Of a stretch of 64,000 nucleotides of DNA, positions 32,277 through 56,929 are shown piece after piece. The stretch is taken from positions 2,552,501 through 2,616,500 of the forward strand of contig JAQPZY010001628.1 in the NCBI GenBank assembly GCA_029931535.1, read 5' to 3'. Position numbers and translations under genes: made by a program. The first letter of the stretch is position 1. Each line of letters opens with the position of its first letter. Source of the DNA: Margaritifera margaritifera. Taxonomy: Eukaryota > Mollusca > Bivalvia > Unionida > Margaritiferidae. The notes beneath the pieces were generated by a model. The model did no database searches. It was not told the DNA's origin and worked only from the letters and a program-made list of their open reading frames with translations.

Positions 32277-32540
32277 ACATACATACATACATACATACAT
32301 ACATACATACATACATACATACATACATACATACATACATACATACATACATACATACATACATACATACATACATACATACATACACAGACACACATAC
32401 ACACACATACATACATACATACATACATACATACATACATACATACATACATACATACATACATACATACATACATACATACATACATACATAAAATAAA
32501 ATAAAATAAAATAAAATAAAATAAAATAAAATAAAAAATA
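32277..32540. repeat. (ACAT)n then (AAAAT)n microsatellites
   Basis: About 215 bases of ACAT repeats, with a small ACAC interruption near 32,385-32,410, followed by AAAAT repeats. Open frames across it are artefacts. Confidence 0.95.
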
Positions 32541-33125
32541 CATATATAAAAAGTTATCCACCAAGGATGACCCATAACATCTGAAACAGAGATAACTTTT
32601 AAATAATGAAAGTAGAATAGTATTTACCTTTGACTTGTGTAATTAAACAGTTATTATAATAAATGTATCCTCTCCCTTCATGGCATTTGGTAAATTTTAT
32701 CATGACATTGTTAATAGATTTCCGTTTCTAAATCAGCCATCCTATTTGGAAATAAGATTCCTGTAACAAATCCATGTATTTACCGTGTAGCGGTATGTGC
32801 TTTGTGCGACCGATTATCCAAACAAATGTAAGATTGTGACTCATTTCATTTCCGTAGCATAAAAAATGTAAGCACCCAGTATGAAGTTACGAATTTAAGC
32901 AGTTGATGTAGACACACTATCATGATAAAACACAGTCATAACAAACTTTGAATGGCACAATTTCTCACGGGGAATTGAATTTCCTCCCTCGAAAATGTAC
33001 TCACTTTATATTTCATGAAACAAGGTTAATATTCGTCCTACAATGTATCCATACATTTCTATATTTTGGTTTTGTTTTGTTTTTTTAAAAGAATGCATTG
33101 GTATTTCATGTGTTCTTCAAGTCAT
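32541..33125. other. No gene seen
   Basis: AT-rich sequence without a supportable coding frame or repeat. Confidence 0.4.
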
Positions 33126-33213
33126 GTATATTTCTAGCTTAGCTAGCACAATGACAATTGTGAAGGCAAGTATATTTCTAGCTTAGCTAGCACAATCACA
33201 ATTGGGAAGGCAA
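33126..33213. repeat. 44-bp tandem duplication
   Basis: 'GTATATTTCTAGCTTAGCTA' and the following 24 bases occur twice in tandem. The AGCTTAGCTAGC core is partly self-complementary. Confidence 0.9.
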
Positions 33214-33257
33214 GATAACAAAATATGTCACACTTAAAGTACACACGGCGTTCTGTT

Positions 33258-33440
33258 GGAGTCGCGGTAGCTCAGTTGACAGAGCGTCGGACAGGTAATC
33301 CATGGGTCGCAGGTTCGATACATGTCCATGCTACCCCTGACTGGCAGACTCGGTGTGTCCTTGGGAAATGCACTTAGCTCCCATTCCCTCGACAGGATAT
33401 AGCCAATAATGTGCTAAAAGTGCCGTTAAAACCAACAAAC
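33258..33440 (+). mobile_element. tRNA-headed SINE, plus strand
   Basis: The head 'GTCGCGGTAGCTCAGTTGAC' (A box) and 'GCAGGTTCGATAC' (B box) are tRNA-like. The body has 'CGGTGTGTCCTTGGGAA'. The tail 'TTAAAACCAACAAA' matches the minus-strand copy at 9540-9724, so both are one family. Confidence 0.75.
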
Positions 33441-34090
33441 TCTTTGCTCCACCGTTACCCATATCATGTAAGAAAAGCAATTTTGTTACCAGACTGATAA
33501 TCATTAGTTTTATGCAACAGGAAGTTGGAAATGACAGTTTCCTACTCTCATTTTCGACTGCAACATATACAGTTATTAAATCTGTCTCCTGTGTGAGGTG
33601 GGGATTTGTGAATGCAGTCAGCACCCCCTTTTTTGACATATTTCAGGTTCCATGTTCGATCTACTGTGCGTGCTTGCGAGATCGTAACCATCAATGGTCA
33701 GTTCAATGCTACCACGTGCACATTCAGGATTATGCAGTACAATTCTTTACTCCTCAAATTTAAGAAAGTTGACAAAGTTAAATAGACGAAAAATTTGCGT
33801 TTCAGACCTTTATGTACTTGTATTTTATTATTTATTGTTGTTTTTGTTTTGTTGGCTAACTTTTGTCTCAAGAGACACTACATCCACAGTTGAAGGAAGA
33901 TGCTGTATTGTTCCTACGCATAAGTCTTTAAAAAACCCCACAAAAAAACAACAACAACAACAAAGAAACAATTTACAACTGGGGTGGATAACCGACGCTC
34001 ATTGAGTCATGCCGAGTCCAATTACCTGTGCATACCTGTGAATGCATCAGAGCAAGGGAAATAACTCGTCGCACCTGTCGGGCTATTAAC

Positions 34091-34098
34091 TATCGATA
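34091..34098. promoter_or_regulatory. DRE-like TATCGATA palindrome
   Basis: TATCGATA, the core of the DREF-type DRE element, lies 45 bases before the ATG of the CABIT gene. Several ACCTGT words surround it. No TATA box is obvious, which fits a TATA-less DRE-type promoter. This is inference from motif and position only. Confidence 0.35.
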
Positions 34099-34142
34099 GG
34101 CACATACCTGTCGCTGTACATGTAAATATGGGATAATCAAAC

Positions 34143-43899
<9,757 letters not shown>

Positions 43900-43986
43900 C
43901 AACCTGAATGAACGAGTTGAAATGGGAAAGGTACCGAGATTTCAAATCGCTTATTTGACAATAACATTTTCTTTATATTTGCATCC

Positions 43987-44041
43987 ATTAAATACAGTTT
44001 TATAGAAGAGACAAGAGGCAAAAAAAAAAAAAAAAAAAAAA
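43987..44041 (+). terminator. Candidate poly(A) signal of the CABIT gene
   Basis: ATTAAA at 43,987-43,992 lies about 90 bases after the stop and is followed 27 bases later by a run of more than 20 A. A genomic A run could also cause internal priming in cDNA data. Confidence 0.35.
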
Positions 44042-44385
44042 GCCAGTACATCTACAGACTAATACAAATTTCAGTACCAGGCTTTAGTTTTATAAACGTC
44101 TCAAATTGGTCCTTAAATTATTTATTTTTAAAATATCTTTCTTATTGCTAGGTTGCCAACAACGGATTTTTTACTAAGCACGCAGGAGATATTAGAAATT
44201 AAAATACAGTTGTATCTTCAGTGCTTTTTATCTCACAGGAAAATCTGAAACTTGTTTTTAAAAAATACACAAATTTTTGGATGTACAATTGTAAAAATAT
44301 CAGATTATTTTTTCATCCTTTTTTTACTGTTTCGTCCTCAGAAAAATATATTTAATATTGTCCGAAATGTCAATGGTAAGATAAT

Positions 44386-44585
44386 GTAAAATCTCAATTT
44401 GAGGAGGAATTTCAAGAAATCTAGCGTAAAATCTCAATTTGAGGAGGAATTTCGAGAAATCTAGCGTAAAATCTCAATTTGAGGAGGAATTTCGAGAAAT
44501 CTAGCGTAAAATCTCAATTTGAGGAGGAATTTCGAGAAATCTAGCGTAAAATCTCAATTTGAGGAGGAATTTCGAGAAATCTAGC
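44386..44585. repeat. 40-bp minisatellite, 5 units
   Basis: The unit is 'GTAAAATCTCAATTTGAGGA' plus 'GGAATTTCGAGAAATCTAGC'. Copies differ at one base only, so the array is young. Confidence 0.95.
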
Positions 44586-44589
44586 GCAA

Positions 44590-46640
44590 CTTGGGTCGGG
44601 TTTGTCAAAAATTATTTTTCTAAAATATCATAACATCTTTTGTGTCTGTATTTCTAATAATCTAGAAAGTTTGTACAAGATATTAAATCGGTCAATAAGT
44701 GTATAAGTCAAGTCATCCAGAACCCGAAAAACAGTTTAAACTCAGAGGCACGTGTCTAAGATAAGATTTGTATAGCTTGAATTTGCTATGATATATATCT
44801 TGCTGCCAAAAATCACGATTGCGTTCTTACTTGTTAGACTGGTGAAACTCTTCGCCATTTCCGTAAATGTATTGATTTGTTAAACCAGTCATATGTAATT
44901 TGATTGATGTGAATACATTTTATTTCTTCCTCAGTCGAAAAAATGTATTTTTATGATTGAATTTAGAAGAAAGTCTGTCATGGTTTGGATAGATAGGTTA
45001 ATGGCTAGCCATTTAGAGTAACATTTGCTCAACATCTATAAAGTTATCTATCTAATGACTACTGTGTTATTTAGGTTAACAGACCCATATCATAATTTTC
45101 TATATATGACATGTACAAAAACATCTCATTACATCACAAATTACGTCATGTACGGTACAAGTGTAATTACGGAGGCATCCCAATGTATTTCGAAGTCATT
45201 GCATAACACTATTCTGCGGTTTCCATAAATGAAATCATAAATGTTCGTCATGTGATAATCTTTAATTTAATTCCAAATGAAATTTATGAAACTTGTGCAA
45301 TAATTTCAATCATTTGCGCGCTAGGGCTCACAAAACATATACATTATTCGATTCTTTTTTTATATAAATTTCGTTTGAAAAGAACACTTATTTAAGAGCC
45401 TGTATTTAGAGTAATCATATCTGAGTAATGGACGAAGTAAATATTTGATACATACATTTCGTATGTTCTTTCATTGTTTAGGGAAGAAGTTAAAATTGTA
45501 CTAATTATTGCAATGATAGAAAAGAAACATGCAAATACCCTAAATGTTGAATCTGTTCTTGTAATTTTATTTTACTAATTATACATCCATTATGTAACAC
45601 ACACAAACAAATTCTTTGTACAGAACTGTCAGGAGTAAAAATACACATGCAGACTGTCAGCAGTATCCAATACACATATTGACTGTCAAGTGCAGTGAGG
45701 ACTCAGTATACACACATATTGTCAGGAGTACCAATACACATACAGACTGTCAGCAGTGCCCAATACACATACAGGCTGTCAAGATGACGAAATACACATG
45801 AATGTCAGGATTACCAATACTTTGTACAGACTTTCAGGAGCATACAGACTGTCAGCAGTAAACAATACACAAAGCTGATTATTACAAATTAACTTGCGTC
45901 TGCTGAAGTTGTTCAGCACTAATCACTAACCCAAACCAGCACATTCTATTTCTTGCGTCCATTCCTCTAATTTGTAGGTCGGTGCTAAAAAAAAGCTGAT
46001 GATGTGCTGAAATGGAGGGCTTGGCCATGTGCCAAAATTCTGGCGAAAAGAAATCATCTGGATCTGTTTTGAATGAAGCAACAAATTGCTGAGAAGACAA
46101 TTACTTGGAACATTACCGGAAAGTTCATTTATCTAGTCAAACGGATGCCATCTCACCATGCTGCTAAAGTATTAGTATATATGTGTTGTCTGGGTTGTTA
46201 ATTGTTATTACATACAAAAAATAATGGCAGTAATTACGTATATACATCATACATGTACATGTAAGTAATTTCATTTTCAGCATAATGGAAAGGTATCAGT
46301 GCAATTTTAGATTACGAAAAAAATAATATTGACACAAATGGATTAAGTGCGTTCCCTATTAATATTGACCAAAGGGGGGGGGGGTAGTCTTTTCACACGG
46401 GGAATGAGTGCATTCATTTGCTTTAAAAAATCTTATAGCAAGGCTGTAAAGGGAAAGAGACTGAAACTATGTATATCCCTGTTTATCTTTTTAGAAGATT
46501 TTTTTGGAATTAATTTCAAATGGAAGAAAATCATTATTTCAAAGTACAACACAAGTATTCTCTAATGCTCAGATAGCCTTCTTTTAGATAACGGACTTCG
46601 TTTATCTCTTAATGTTTTTTAAACTTAAACATGGGATCAG
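44590..46640. other. No gene seen
   Basis: It contains a diverged repeat around 45,620-45,860 built on 'CAGACTGTCAGGAGTA...AATACACAT'. No supportable exon. Confidence 0.4.
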
Positions 46641-46720
46641 GATAGCGTAGCAATAAAGAGCTTGCTTGGTATATTAAAGGTACCGGGTCCGATTCCAAGT
46701 TTCGGCAATTTCAAATTGCC
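46635..46720 (+). mobile_element. Possible tRNA-headed SINE fragment
   Basis: 'GATAGCGTAGCAATAAAGAG' resembles an A box, and 'CCGGGTCCGATTCCAAG' 40 bases later resembles a B box. The central SINE domain seen in other copies is missing, so the call is weak. Confidence 0.35.
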
Positions 46721-46909
46721 TATCTTAGATACAAGTTCGTTGGCCATATTGTTAAGTTGACGTAACTAGATGTTCAAATTCACACACTGGGGACCCTATC
46801 CTCAATCAGAATCAAAGTTTTTTTTTAGAGAGAGTTTCAAAGCATTTCCTGATCTTTAGAATGATCTGCCGGACATACAACTATACTTAGTGCCGAATGA
46901 TCTCGTACA

Positions 46910-47101
46910 CATTATTTGTTATATGGTACAATTACTCGACCTTACACGGGTAACCAACGTTCCAACAAGAGTAACATTCCATTCTGCTACCCCCTGACCG
47001 ACCACATCTATACTACTCAACTTGATAACCTCAACGAGATTAACGTACCGTATTTCTCTATTAGTGAGCACTATCCCATTTCTTTAACTCGTAAGCAGTA
47101 G
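46910..47101 (+). pseudogene. Probable LINE endonuclease fragment
   Basis: The frame contains 'DHIYTTQLDNLNEINVPYFS' directly followed by 'ISEHYPISLTRK'. The pattern 'V..(I/F)SDH(Y/F)P(I/V)...TRK' is the last part of the apurinic-type endonuclease domain of non-LTR retrotransposons; here the key aspartate of SDH is replaced by glutamate. The stop follows at 47,099-47,101. No reverse transcriptase lies downstream. Moderately sure. Confidence 0.5.
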
Positions 47102-47450
47102 AGCGCAAGGAACCATAATTCACATTCCTGTATGAATTATTATTTCTTTTATGATAGTGAATTTCTCTTTGAATTTTCTCTAAATGTTAGCTCATTAACC
47201 TTTTCCAAAACAGACACAGGTTATGATTTGTCTAAATGTGTAATTATATCTAGTAATAAATCCATTTCAGATCTTTGTGAGTGCGTGTGTGAATATACAT
47301 GAGTGTTTATAAGTGATTTTATTTTGAAATAACCTGTAGATATGTTGAGGACCATGTGGCACATGCATTTTTCATGACCAATGTGTCATCCTCGTTAAAT
47401 AAATTATGATTAGTATTATTAGTTATAGTTGTAGTAATAGTAGTACAGTA

Positions 47451-47485
<35 letters not shown>

Positions 47486-49354
47486 TAATTAATTAATTAA
47501 TTTACGCACCATCGCACGTAACGCGATTTCTGATTAGTCAAACGTGAAAGTTAGCGGCAGTACTTTGCATAGTGTTTAATTTTTAAAGAAAAAGAATTTC
47601 CCAGGTTTTCGTTACTGGTTATCCTGGATATTGAAAAAGGGCCTCGTATCAATTAGGCATTGTTAAAAGAGCTTTTAATTTCTTTTATTTTGATGTATAA
47701 TTGTTGGGTGTAATTTGGGTTATAGAGTATACAGTTGGCCTTACTTCGGATGTGTATCTATCAAAAAACTGCTAGCTCCGCTTGGTCATTTTCACTTCCT
47801 GGACTTCAAAGATAAATTGTATAAAAAAAAGCGAGCCGATAACTATTTTACTTTTTATATATTTTGTAATTCATTCATTGTACTTTCAGAAGCTGGTATT
47901 GCCTACTCTGGCAAAATTCGTTTTCCCTATTTTAATAACCGCTAAAGTTAGTGTACTTTGGACTAATTCAGGCTGATTTTTCGAGTACATGGGAGCAGCA
48001 ATTTTGGTCAGGTGTGTGCTTAGATCTTGTCCAGTTTCCACTACTACAATATGTAAAGAAATTTCAGCAATAGTACATGAAAGTAGCATAGACGTATACC
48101 AACATTATTTCCACTGTGCATATTGCAAATGCAAACAATGTCACCTTACACCTGTCATTCTCCCAGGAGTACATAATATCTGTAGAGTTCCACCTAAACT
48201 GTTAGAAATGTTGATGCCATTGTGACATCATGGCTCACCCAGTATTGTGGTGCCATGGAGAATTACATATTTTAATATTTTTCGACAAAGTTTTCAGTGT
48301 TTTATCGGAATTGGGATAACAGTGTTGTGTTTTCAGGAGTTAATGACGTTAATAGAGGTTGTACTCATTCAAATATCCGTTTTACCGGCTTAGTGTGCAA
48401 CTCTAAAACTCCCATTCACCTTTTCAAATCCTCCAGTACAAGGCTGTTATCCCCAAATTATGTTTTAGAAATGGTCAGTATAAATCGGAGGACATATATG
48501 GAGGTAAAGGAAATGGTCAGTTTAAACAGGAGAGCTATGGAGGTAAAGATCGATATGTGGGGGTAGGATATGATTGTTTACCAAATAAAAATATGGGGTA
48601 CTTTTTTTGTTGTTGTGGCAAAACGAAACGTAGGGTACATTCAGAAAAGGGTATACTATTTTAGATAACAGGGTTACGGAGATGATATATTGTACAATAT
48701 AATTTATAATTATCAGTCACCCATACATTTCTCCGTTAATATTGTCAGCTCCTTTGCTGGAGAAAAAGGTAAATTCTATCTTTCCTAAGCCTTTCTCTTT
48801 ACAAAAAAGACCGTACCAGTTTTAATTGTTTGAAATATTTGGGGATTTCTTGAACTTAATCTTAATCTTAATCTGTAATATACAGTTGAACATAAAAATC
48901 TGTAAGATACAGTTGAATATATTCAGACAGTTTTCAGTTATATTGCATTCATGCTCCTGCTGCTGTATATGTCTGTTGTTCTGAACTAACATATATAGAA
49001 TATATTCATATAAGAAATATTAAAATTTCTATGCTTTTGCTTTCATTATTATTGTAATAGTCATTTTCGAATCTTATACTTAAATCACAGGGCCAGTATT
49101 TTATCATACTTACCAGTGATCTTCAGATTTATTTCAGAGTTTTCATAGTCTGTCATATTTTATGATACAAAAATGTCCAAGAAACCAGTTGCTAGCTTCC
49201 AGATTTGGAAGCAGTCTGTCAGTACCAATCTATAAGGATCTTTCTTTTTATATAGGCAGCACAATATCTGCGCATGCTTCAAGAAATCCTGTTGTTTTTT
49301 AAAAATTAATTATGTTATATGAGTTTAATATCTTTTTTCCATTGATATGCAAGA
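47102..49354. other. No gene seen
   Basis: An (ATT)n/(TTAA)n run lies near 47,455-47,500. Short frames at 47,989-48,225 and 48,297-48,566 match no family and lack splice or promoter support. Confidence 0.4.
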
Positions 49355-49355
49355 G

Positions 49356-49434
49356 TGTATGTATGTATGTATGTATGTATGTATGTATGTATGTATGTAT
49401 GTATGTATGTATGTATGTATGTATGTATGTGTGT
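49356..49434. repeat. (ATGT)n microsatellite
   Basis: ATGT run ending in GTGTG/CGCGCG. Confidence 0.95.
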
Positions 49435-50745
<1,311 letters not shown>

Positions 50746-50885
50746 TAATGTAGCAACACTGTCAATACTTGATATTGTAGCAACACTGTCAATACTTGAT
50801 ATTGTAGCAACACTGTCAATACTTGATATTGTAGCAACACTGTCAATACTTGATATTGTAGCAACACTGTCAATACTTGATATTG
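50746..50885. repeat. 27-bp minisatellite, about 5 units
   Basis: The unit is 'GTAGCAACACTGTCAATACT' plus TGATATT. It is nine codons long, which explains two open minus frames. Confidence 0.95.
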
Positions 50886-50940
50886 TTGTTTTGGGGAGAA
50901 AGGGAAAGAAAAAAGTATTTTTTGCAGTGTTGCACGCGCC

Positions 50941-51058
50941 CAACTGTATACAAAACAGACCCAGATCGGCTGTCGCATAATGTGCTTCCGGTGTTCCTTC
51001 TGCTTATGAATTTGACCAGCGAATAGTGGAACATTGTAGACCTAGATCTGGTCCTTCC
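50941..51058. mobile_element. Fragment of the nested foldback MITE family
   Basis: 'AGACCCAGATCGGCTGTCGC' followed by ATAATG, and 'TAGACCTAGATCTGG' near 51,037, match the hairpin arms of copies A to C. The ends are lost. Confidence 0.5.
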
Positions 51059-52025
51059 GTAATAAAACTTAGCTAAATATTTTGAGTAATAAATGTTACT
51101 TCAGAGCTGGAATTCTTAATCAAAATCGACAAGTGCAGTCGTTCTGACTGTTCAGAATATTTTCGAGTAAGATTTATAGTCGAGTAAGATTTATAATCGA
51201 TTAATATCTGTTACTTCAGACTGGCAAATCTTACTCGAAATATATACTTGATTGGTGAACCCTTTAAAAAAAAAACACCAAAAAAAAAAACAACAACAAA
51301 AAAACAATACGGTTAGGAGTCGAGTTAAGTTTTATGCTGGAGGAACAGTCTAATTGCTATGGTATGTAACTAGTTACATGTAAATACAAATATATGTTAT
51401 TTGTACTTAGAAATGTATAACTTCCACATGTGTTATATGTATGTGTTCTATGTATGTGTTATCTGTATGTGTTATATGTTTGCATTACTTATATAATGAA
51501 CAAGTAAAGAACAAATTCAAATAACTTTTCGTTTGTTGTTTGTGTAAGCGCCAGAGAGGATTTCCTCAAAATATTTTCTTATCGCGCTTGTACACAGAGG
51601 CGGATCCAGGAAGATCAGCCTCAAAGGACGGGTTACCAAGTGAATCGGATGTATGTCAAGACAACCTAATGAGCTACTTATCTATGAATAGATACAGATA
51701 CGACGGGTAAAACGTAATCAGATAGACATATACAAAAAAAAAAAGCTTATATCAATTGTGGAGAAAAAAAATTAAAAAAAATAAAAATTCCAGAGGAGCT
51801 TAGCATGTTTAAGAATTTCTAGAATAGGGTCTACACCATTACTACTCTTTTTATCGTCCGCAACCAGAAAAGAAGCATTTTATAAACGAGAAGGGCTGAA
51901 TAATAAAAGTTCGATAGTTTTAGTTTACAGTTACTTCATGATTGAAAATTATATACAACAGCTGGGGCACAGTTTCGGCAAAAGAATTTGGAGACGAATT
52001 TAGTGGTAAAGGAAGGAACAACTTA
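51059..52025. other. No gene seen
   Basis: Poly(A)-like patches, and a 'GAGGCGGATCCAGGA' word near 51,598 of the kind seen at transposon ends. Confidence 0.4.
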
Positions 52026-52165
52026 AGTATAACAAAAGATCTGTATTGCTTACCTGGGCAATATTGTACTAAGTGTAGCAACAGACCTATATTGCTTACC
52101 TGGGCAATATTGTACTAAGTGTAACAACATACCTGTATTGCTTACCTGGGCAATATTATACTAAG
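52026..52165. repeat. 46-bp minisatellite, 3 units
   Basis: The unit contains 'TATTGCTTACCTGGGCAATA' and 'TTGTACTAAGTGTA'. TATTGC...GCAATA makes each unit a small hairpin. Confidence 0.9.
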
Positions 52166-53686
52166 AATTTTCGATGTGCCATTAAAAAGAAAACGAAGGT
52201 AAAAAAGCTGGAAGAAGCTTCCGTTGTTGTTGTTCGACAGACGGGGGCACACATGGATAGACACATTTGTTATACTCTTCAGCATCAGCGGCCAAAACAA
52301 AAATAATTGAGAAAAAAATGGAAGTTCTGTTTTATCCGAATTCTGGATGCTTCCTGTCTTTTTTTTTTTTTGGGGGGGGGGGAAATTATGTAAAAGAAAA
52401 GTAGAGGAATCTATGAATCTGTTCTAATCTACGGATCACCATCACTTGTATAAAATTAAAAGAACTTTACGCCAGGTTGTTTCCTGTAATGTTTGGTCTA
52501 AAATAGTAAAGTAATGTTAGAACTTTTCTTCTTTTTTATTTTGGGTAGCAGCGGTGTTATAACCTGGCTAGACAGCATCATTTGTACAAATTTGAAGGCC
52601 TTAATGCAATGTATGGAGGAATACTTTGTGAAAGATTCCCCCAGACAACACCTGGTTGCTATGAAATCCACACCATATTGGGAAGCCAACAGGTGGCAAC
52701 TTTGGTTGAACTGCTATGCTATGGAAGATTCCATCAAAGTTTGATCAAAATTGATTCAGCCACTCTAAAACAGACGTGAGAAAAAGGTCTTACACGTGGT
52801 TGCTGTATAAGCAAAGCCATTGCAAGGGAGACTATCCAGGACACAAATTTGGTACAACATGACCTACGGAATGTCTTACTACAACATTTGATGAAACTTG
52901 CCTCGTACGCTCTGAAGCATAAACTGACAGTTTTATACCTGGTTGCTAAAGAACCGATAGTTTTATACCTGGTTGCTATAGAACCGACGACGTTGACAGG
53001 GAGATCAACCCAAATACACTTTTGGAAGAGCATATGCTTATGCTTTTCAACACTCCCTTTTTTTTTTTTCTTTTTTTTTTTGGTGCCTCTGCTTTGCTGG
53101 TGCCCTAAGCACGTGCTTAGTCTGCCTATTGGGTAACCCAGCACTGTATATATGTATGTGTGTGTGTGTGGGGGGGGGGGTACGAAGTAACTAGCAATTG
53201 ATAGACAGAAAACAAGCACAGGGCATACCATCATCTTACGTAACTTTCATTCAGGTGAGCTAAACATGTACAGATGTACAGAAACAGACTATTATTCGCA
53301 GGCAAAGTATTGCAGTCAAATAACCAAAAAATAGAAACTTTAAACAAAGTCAAGTAGCCAAAAATAAAAACTTTTAACAACTGGAAGTAAAAAAAGTAAA
53401 TACAAGTACCGTACTTCGAAATGGCTTGCTTATGTTTATGAGGTATGAAAAGCACATATATGCATGTGCAAGTTTGAAATCAATTTAGCAGTGGTTGAAA
53501 AATCAATAGCCTGGTGGCCCGGTGCAACTTAAAAATAAGACTGGGCAACAAAATCACTTAAAGTCAAAGCCTAGCCAGACAACCAGCTTTTGATGACAAT
53601 GGCTTATAAAAGGTGTATTTCTCATGACGCAAAAGCAATGCAATGGCCTTTCTGCATAAAAAAGACAGATGACATATACATACATT

Positions 53687-53689
<3 letters not shown>
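52166..53689. other. Transposon-like remnants, no gene
   Basis: A short duplicated 'TTTTATACCTGGTTGCTA' lies near 52,932 and 52,961. At 53,080-53,140 is the inverted copy of the dispersed repeat seen at 11,568. Poly(G) and poly(T) runs are present. Confidence 0.45.
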
Positions 53690-53784
<95 letters not shown>

Positions 53785-53788
53785 GGGG
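53690..53788. repeat. (CA)n-(TA)n microsatellite with poly(G)
   Basis: CA run to 53,725, TA run to 53,780, then a G run. Confidence 0.95.
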
Positions 53789-53989
53789 GGGGCACTAATT
53801 TTCACACCATTAACATGAACTACAGTTTGAATAACTGAGTATTTAAATGGGAATTTCCTTAAAGACTTTTAGTCAGACAACCAGATGCTTCTGCTGGGCA
53901 TCAACATTTTTCAGTATAGTTGTCTGGCCGGGAACCATGCGTTTTTGAACATTTGTCTACCTCTGGTTAAATGCACCTTGAATTGCACT

Positions 53990-54900
53990 TTATTGTTGAA
54001 CTAGCAAAGGTGTGCTATTCATGCAGATGTCAAGACGTTTTGAGAAGACAAGAGTTAATAGTGAGCTTTGTAACAACCTGTAATGTATATTGTAACAAAG
54101 TCTGCTTTATTACAATAGGGATTGCGGTTGCATGCAATTTAAACCCCTTTTGTAATAAATATTCACCTAAATCACCAATCGGCATATGTATCATGGTCAG
54201 CATCTATTCGGATCTAATTACAACGAGTACTCATTTTTGCAAATTGTAATAATTATTACAATTGGGGTTACGATTGCATGCAATCACAACGCTTATTGGA
54301 ATAAAGTCAGGTTTATTACAGTAGGGTTGCGACTGCATGCGATATCAACCTCTACTGTATTAACTTTTGTGCCACGAATATTTGTCACCCATCGGTATAA
54401 ATACCAGGTTAAACAGCTATTCGGATCTCATTACAATGAATAACCATTTGTGATAAAGTTGCAAAGTGCAATAAGTAGTACAAGAGGGGTTACAATTGCA
54501 TATAATCACAATGTATATTGCAATAAAGTTTGCTTTATTGCAATAGCGGTTGCACTTGCATGCAATTTCAGACACATATTGTAATAACAACTTTGATTTG
54601 TGGTACATTCGATTAGACTACATATTTCTATAAATTTCAACGTCAACAACTATTCAGATCTAATTGAAAAGAATGTTATAGCGTCAGGCCAGAGTAAATT
54701 TATTGCACATCTTAAGATTTATTAAAATTGGGTAGCAACTGCATGAAATCACAAGACATTTTCACATTATTAGATCATTTATCGGTATAATCGAGAGGCT
54801 CAACAGCCATTCAAATCTATGAAAATAATATTGTAGCATCATGGTCAGAATAAATTGATTGCACTTAGTAAGATTTATATCAAAATGATCACATAACAAT
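53990..54900. repeat. Degenerate tandem repeat of roughly 200-250 bp
   Basis: About four diverged copies share 'GTTGC(A/G)...TTGCATGCAAT' and 'AATAAAGT(C/T)(T/A)G(C/G)TTTATT' blocks, at about 54,090, 54,270, 54,490 and 54,700. The AATAAAG...CTTTATT part is self-complementary. Confidence 0.6.
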
Positions 54901-56846
54901 TTAAATGTGAAGTTTATGGAAAGAAAGGGTAGACTGAGGTGGTAAGATGGGTGGCAGGGTAGGAAATACGAGTGGAGGAACTTGACTAGTATTGGAATAG
55001 TGAAAGTACAATACAACCACCCTGTCCGACTCCCTGCCTCTCGCGCGCGTTTCTATGACAAAAATATTAAGATCTTTTAAATTGTATTTCTGCCAATCAT
55101 CAGAACTTTTTTTATACAATGCAAACAACCGTTACGATTATTCTAAAAGAGCCCAAAACCTAGTGCCAAATTTTAAAAATGCAAAGGAGAGGTGCCACTT
55201 GCCCTCCAATTCAGTATCAATGTCCGAACAATAGTTTCAGCGAGGGCCCGTAAACGCTTGGAACGAATTTCCCGAAAAGCACACATTATTTAAGCGATTT
55301 AAAAGATAACAACCCTTATTGGTGTTTGTCCAGAAAAGCGAATTTAAAACCAATACAACTCATGTTAAACAACAATTACACGGTATATAACAAGGAGAAT
55401 ATATGGTGACGTCCTGCATGGACACGGAAATCTTTCGAATGTAGCTGTTTCAAAGCAAGCATTAAATCACAGGACGCAGGACAGCTCGAGTAAAGGAACT
55501 TTCAGTCTCACGTGTTAACTTTTATATGCCTGTTAACCATATGTGCAATGAATCGAGTCCAGTTTGACATGTGCACCTGCAACTGTGCAGTTATTGCTTG
55601 AAATCCCGATATATTTCTTTAAAGAAAAACATTTATTGTGCTCCTTTAAAGCTGTTTGGAGATGCGTCTTGTATGATAGAAACAATGAACAGTGAAAGTG
55701 AGTATGGGGGGGGGGAGGGGGATTGTGAAGAAGACGCAATTATGTAGGGAAACGGTTCAAAATCCATTACTACGTCCTTACCAACGCCTTTGAGACAACG
55801 TAAAAACTACGAAATAAACTGACGAAATGAGAAATTAATTACAAGCAGGAAACTGACATATCCTACCTTACTCAAATGTATTGCTCAGGCTCTTTTAACA
55901 ATATTTTAAACGTAAATTTAAGATTATGTACGAGCATGAAAATGTGAAAAAAGCAAAACAATGTATGACTTAATAGTTCATTAAACCCCTAGGATTTCTC
56001 CATCATAAAATCGCCCATCAAACCTCTCCTGACCGCTTAAATGGGAGAATGGAACAAATCAGCAAATGCCAGTGTTTCAGAAGAGAATGTCCGCTTTATA
56101 GGACCGTGAGAGCAAATTATCCTTGTCAGGGCCTTTCCCCGATTCTGCAAATTACATCGTGTAAATTGGAAGATAAAGTGACAAAAAGCAAAACGTTTTT
56201 CAGGAATTCTCATCTAATGGTGAACACATAGTCAAGAAGATAAAGATGACTCAGAATTACTGCTGGAATTTTTATACCCAACCCATAAGGAAGATTCCCA
56301 TGCCTTTACAGTTATTGTTATTGTACCGAAACAGCTACCTCTACAAGTTGAAATATTTGTCGACGATTTTCACGGAAAAAGTTCCTGGAAACATTTAAGC
56401 TTTATAAATATTTACAAAATTTCTACAGTGATCTAATAATCACCTGTATTCATTTTTTCAGATAATGAATTTTTAAAAAAATAATAATTCTACATATAAA
56501 ATATTTGTAACATTCATGCATTCTTGATCAGTTTTTTAATGTCCACCAGGGACATATATGTATAAATCTGATTTTTTTGCCCGCAAAATGCCCCGTTTTC
56601 TTGATTTTCACGAATTAGTTCCTGCTGAAAATACTCCATCCCATATTTTGTGATTTCACGAATATTATTACGTATAATAGTAAGTGCCCACTATACCCAT
56701 TAAAACCATAATTCCCTAATGTGAAAACTGAAGCAGCTAATGCGGAATTAATGGAAAGAACCTGACCGTTTTATACTGTGCATCGCTTTCCTCCTTTATT
56801 TTCGTCAAAACGCGTTTTACACACACACGACCTTTTTTTGCGAAAT
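54901..56846. other. No gene seen
   Basis: No exon, RNA or clear repeat could be supported. Confidence 0.4.
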
Positions 56847-56929
56847 TTATAACTCGGATGCGTACCAACTTCTAGCAAATGAGAAACTATGATGAAGTGT
56901 GAATGGTTCGGCAGGTCTCGAGTGTGATT

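Noticed and set aside
32088..32564. Frames of MYVC, YIHT and poly-N repeats here and at 36-37 kb and 49 kb
   Set aside because: Translations of (ACAT)n, (ATGT)n and ATT microsatellites.
47885..47950. Possible extra exon after TTTCAG near 47,890
   Set aside because: No donor, no domain and no frame link to the CABIT gene, whose stop in exon 3 is already in place.
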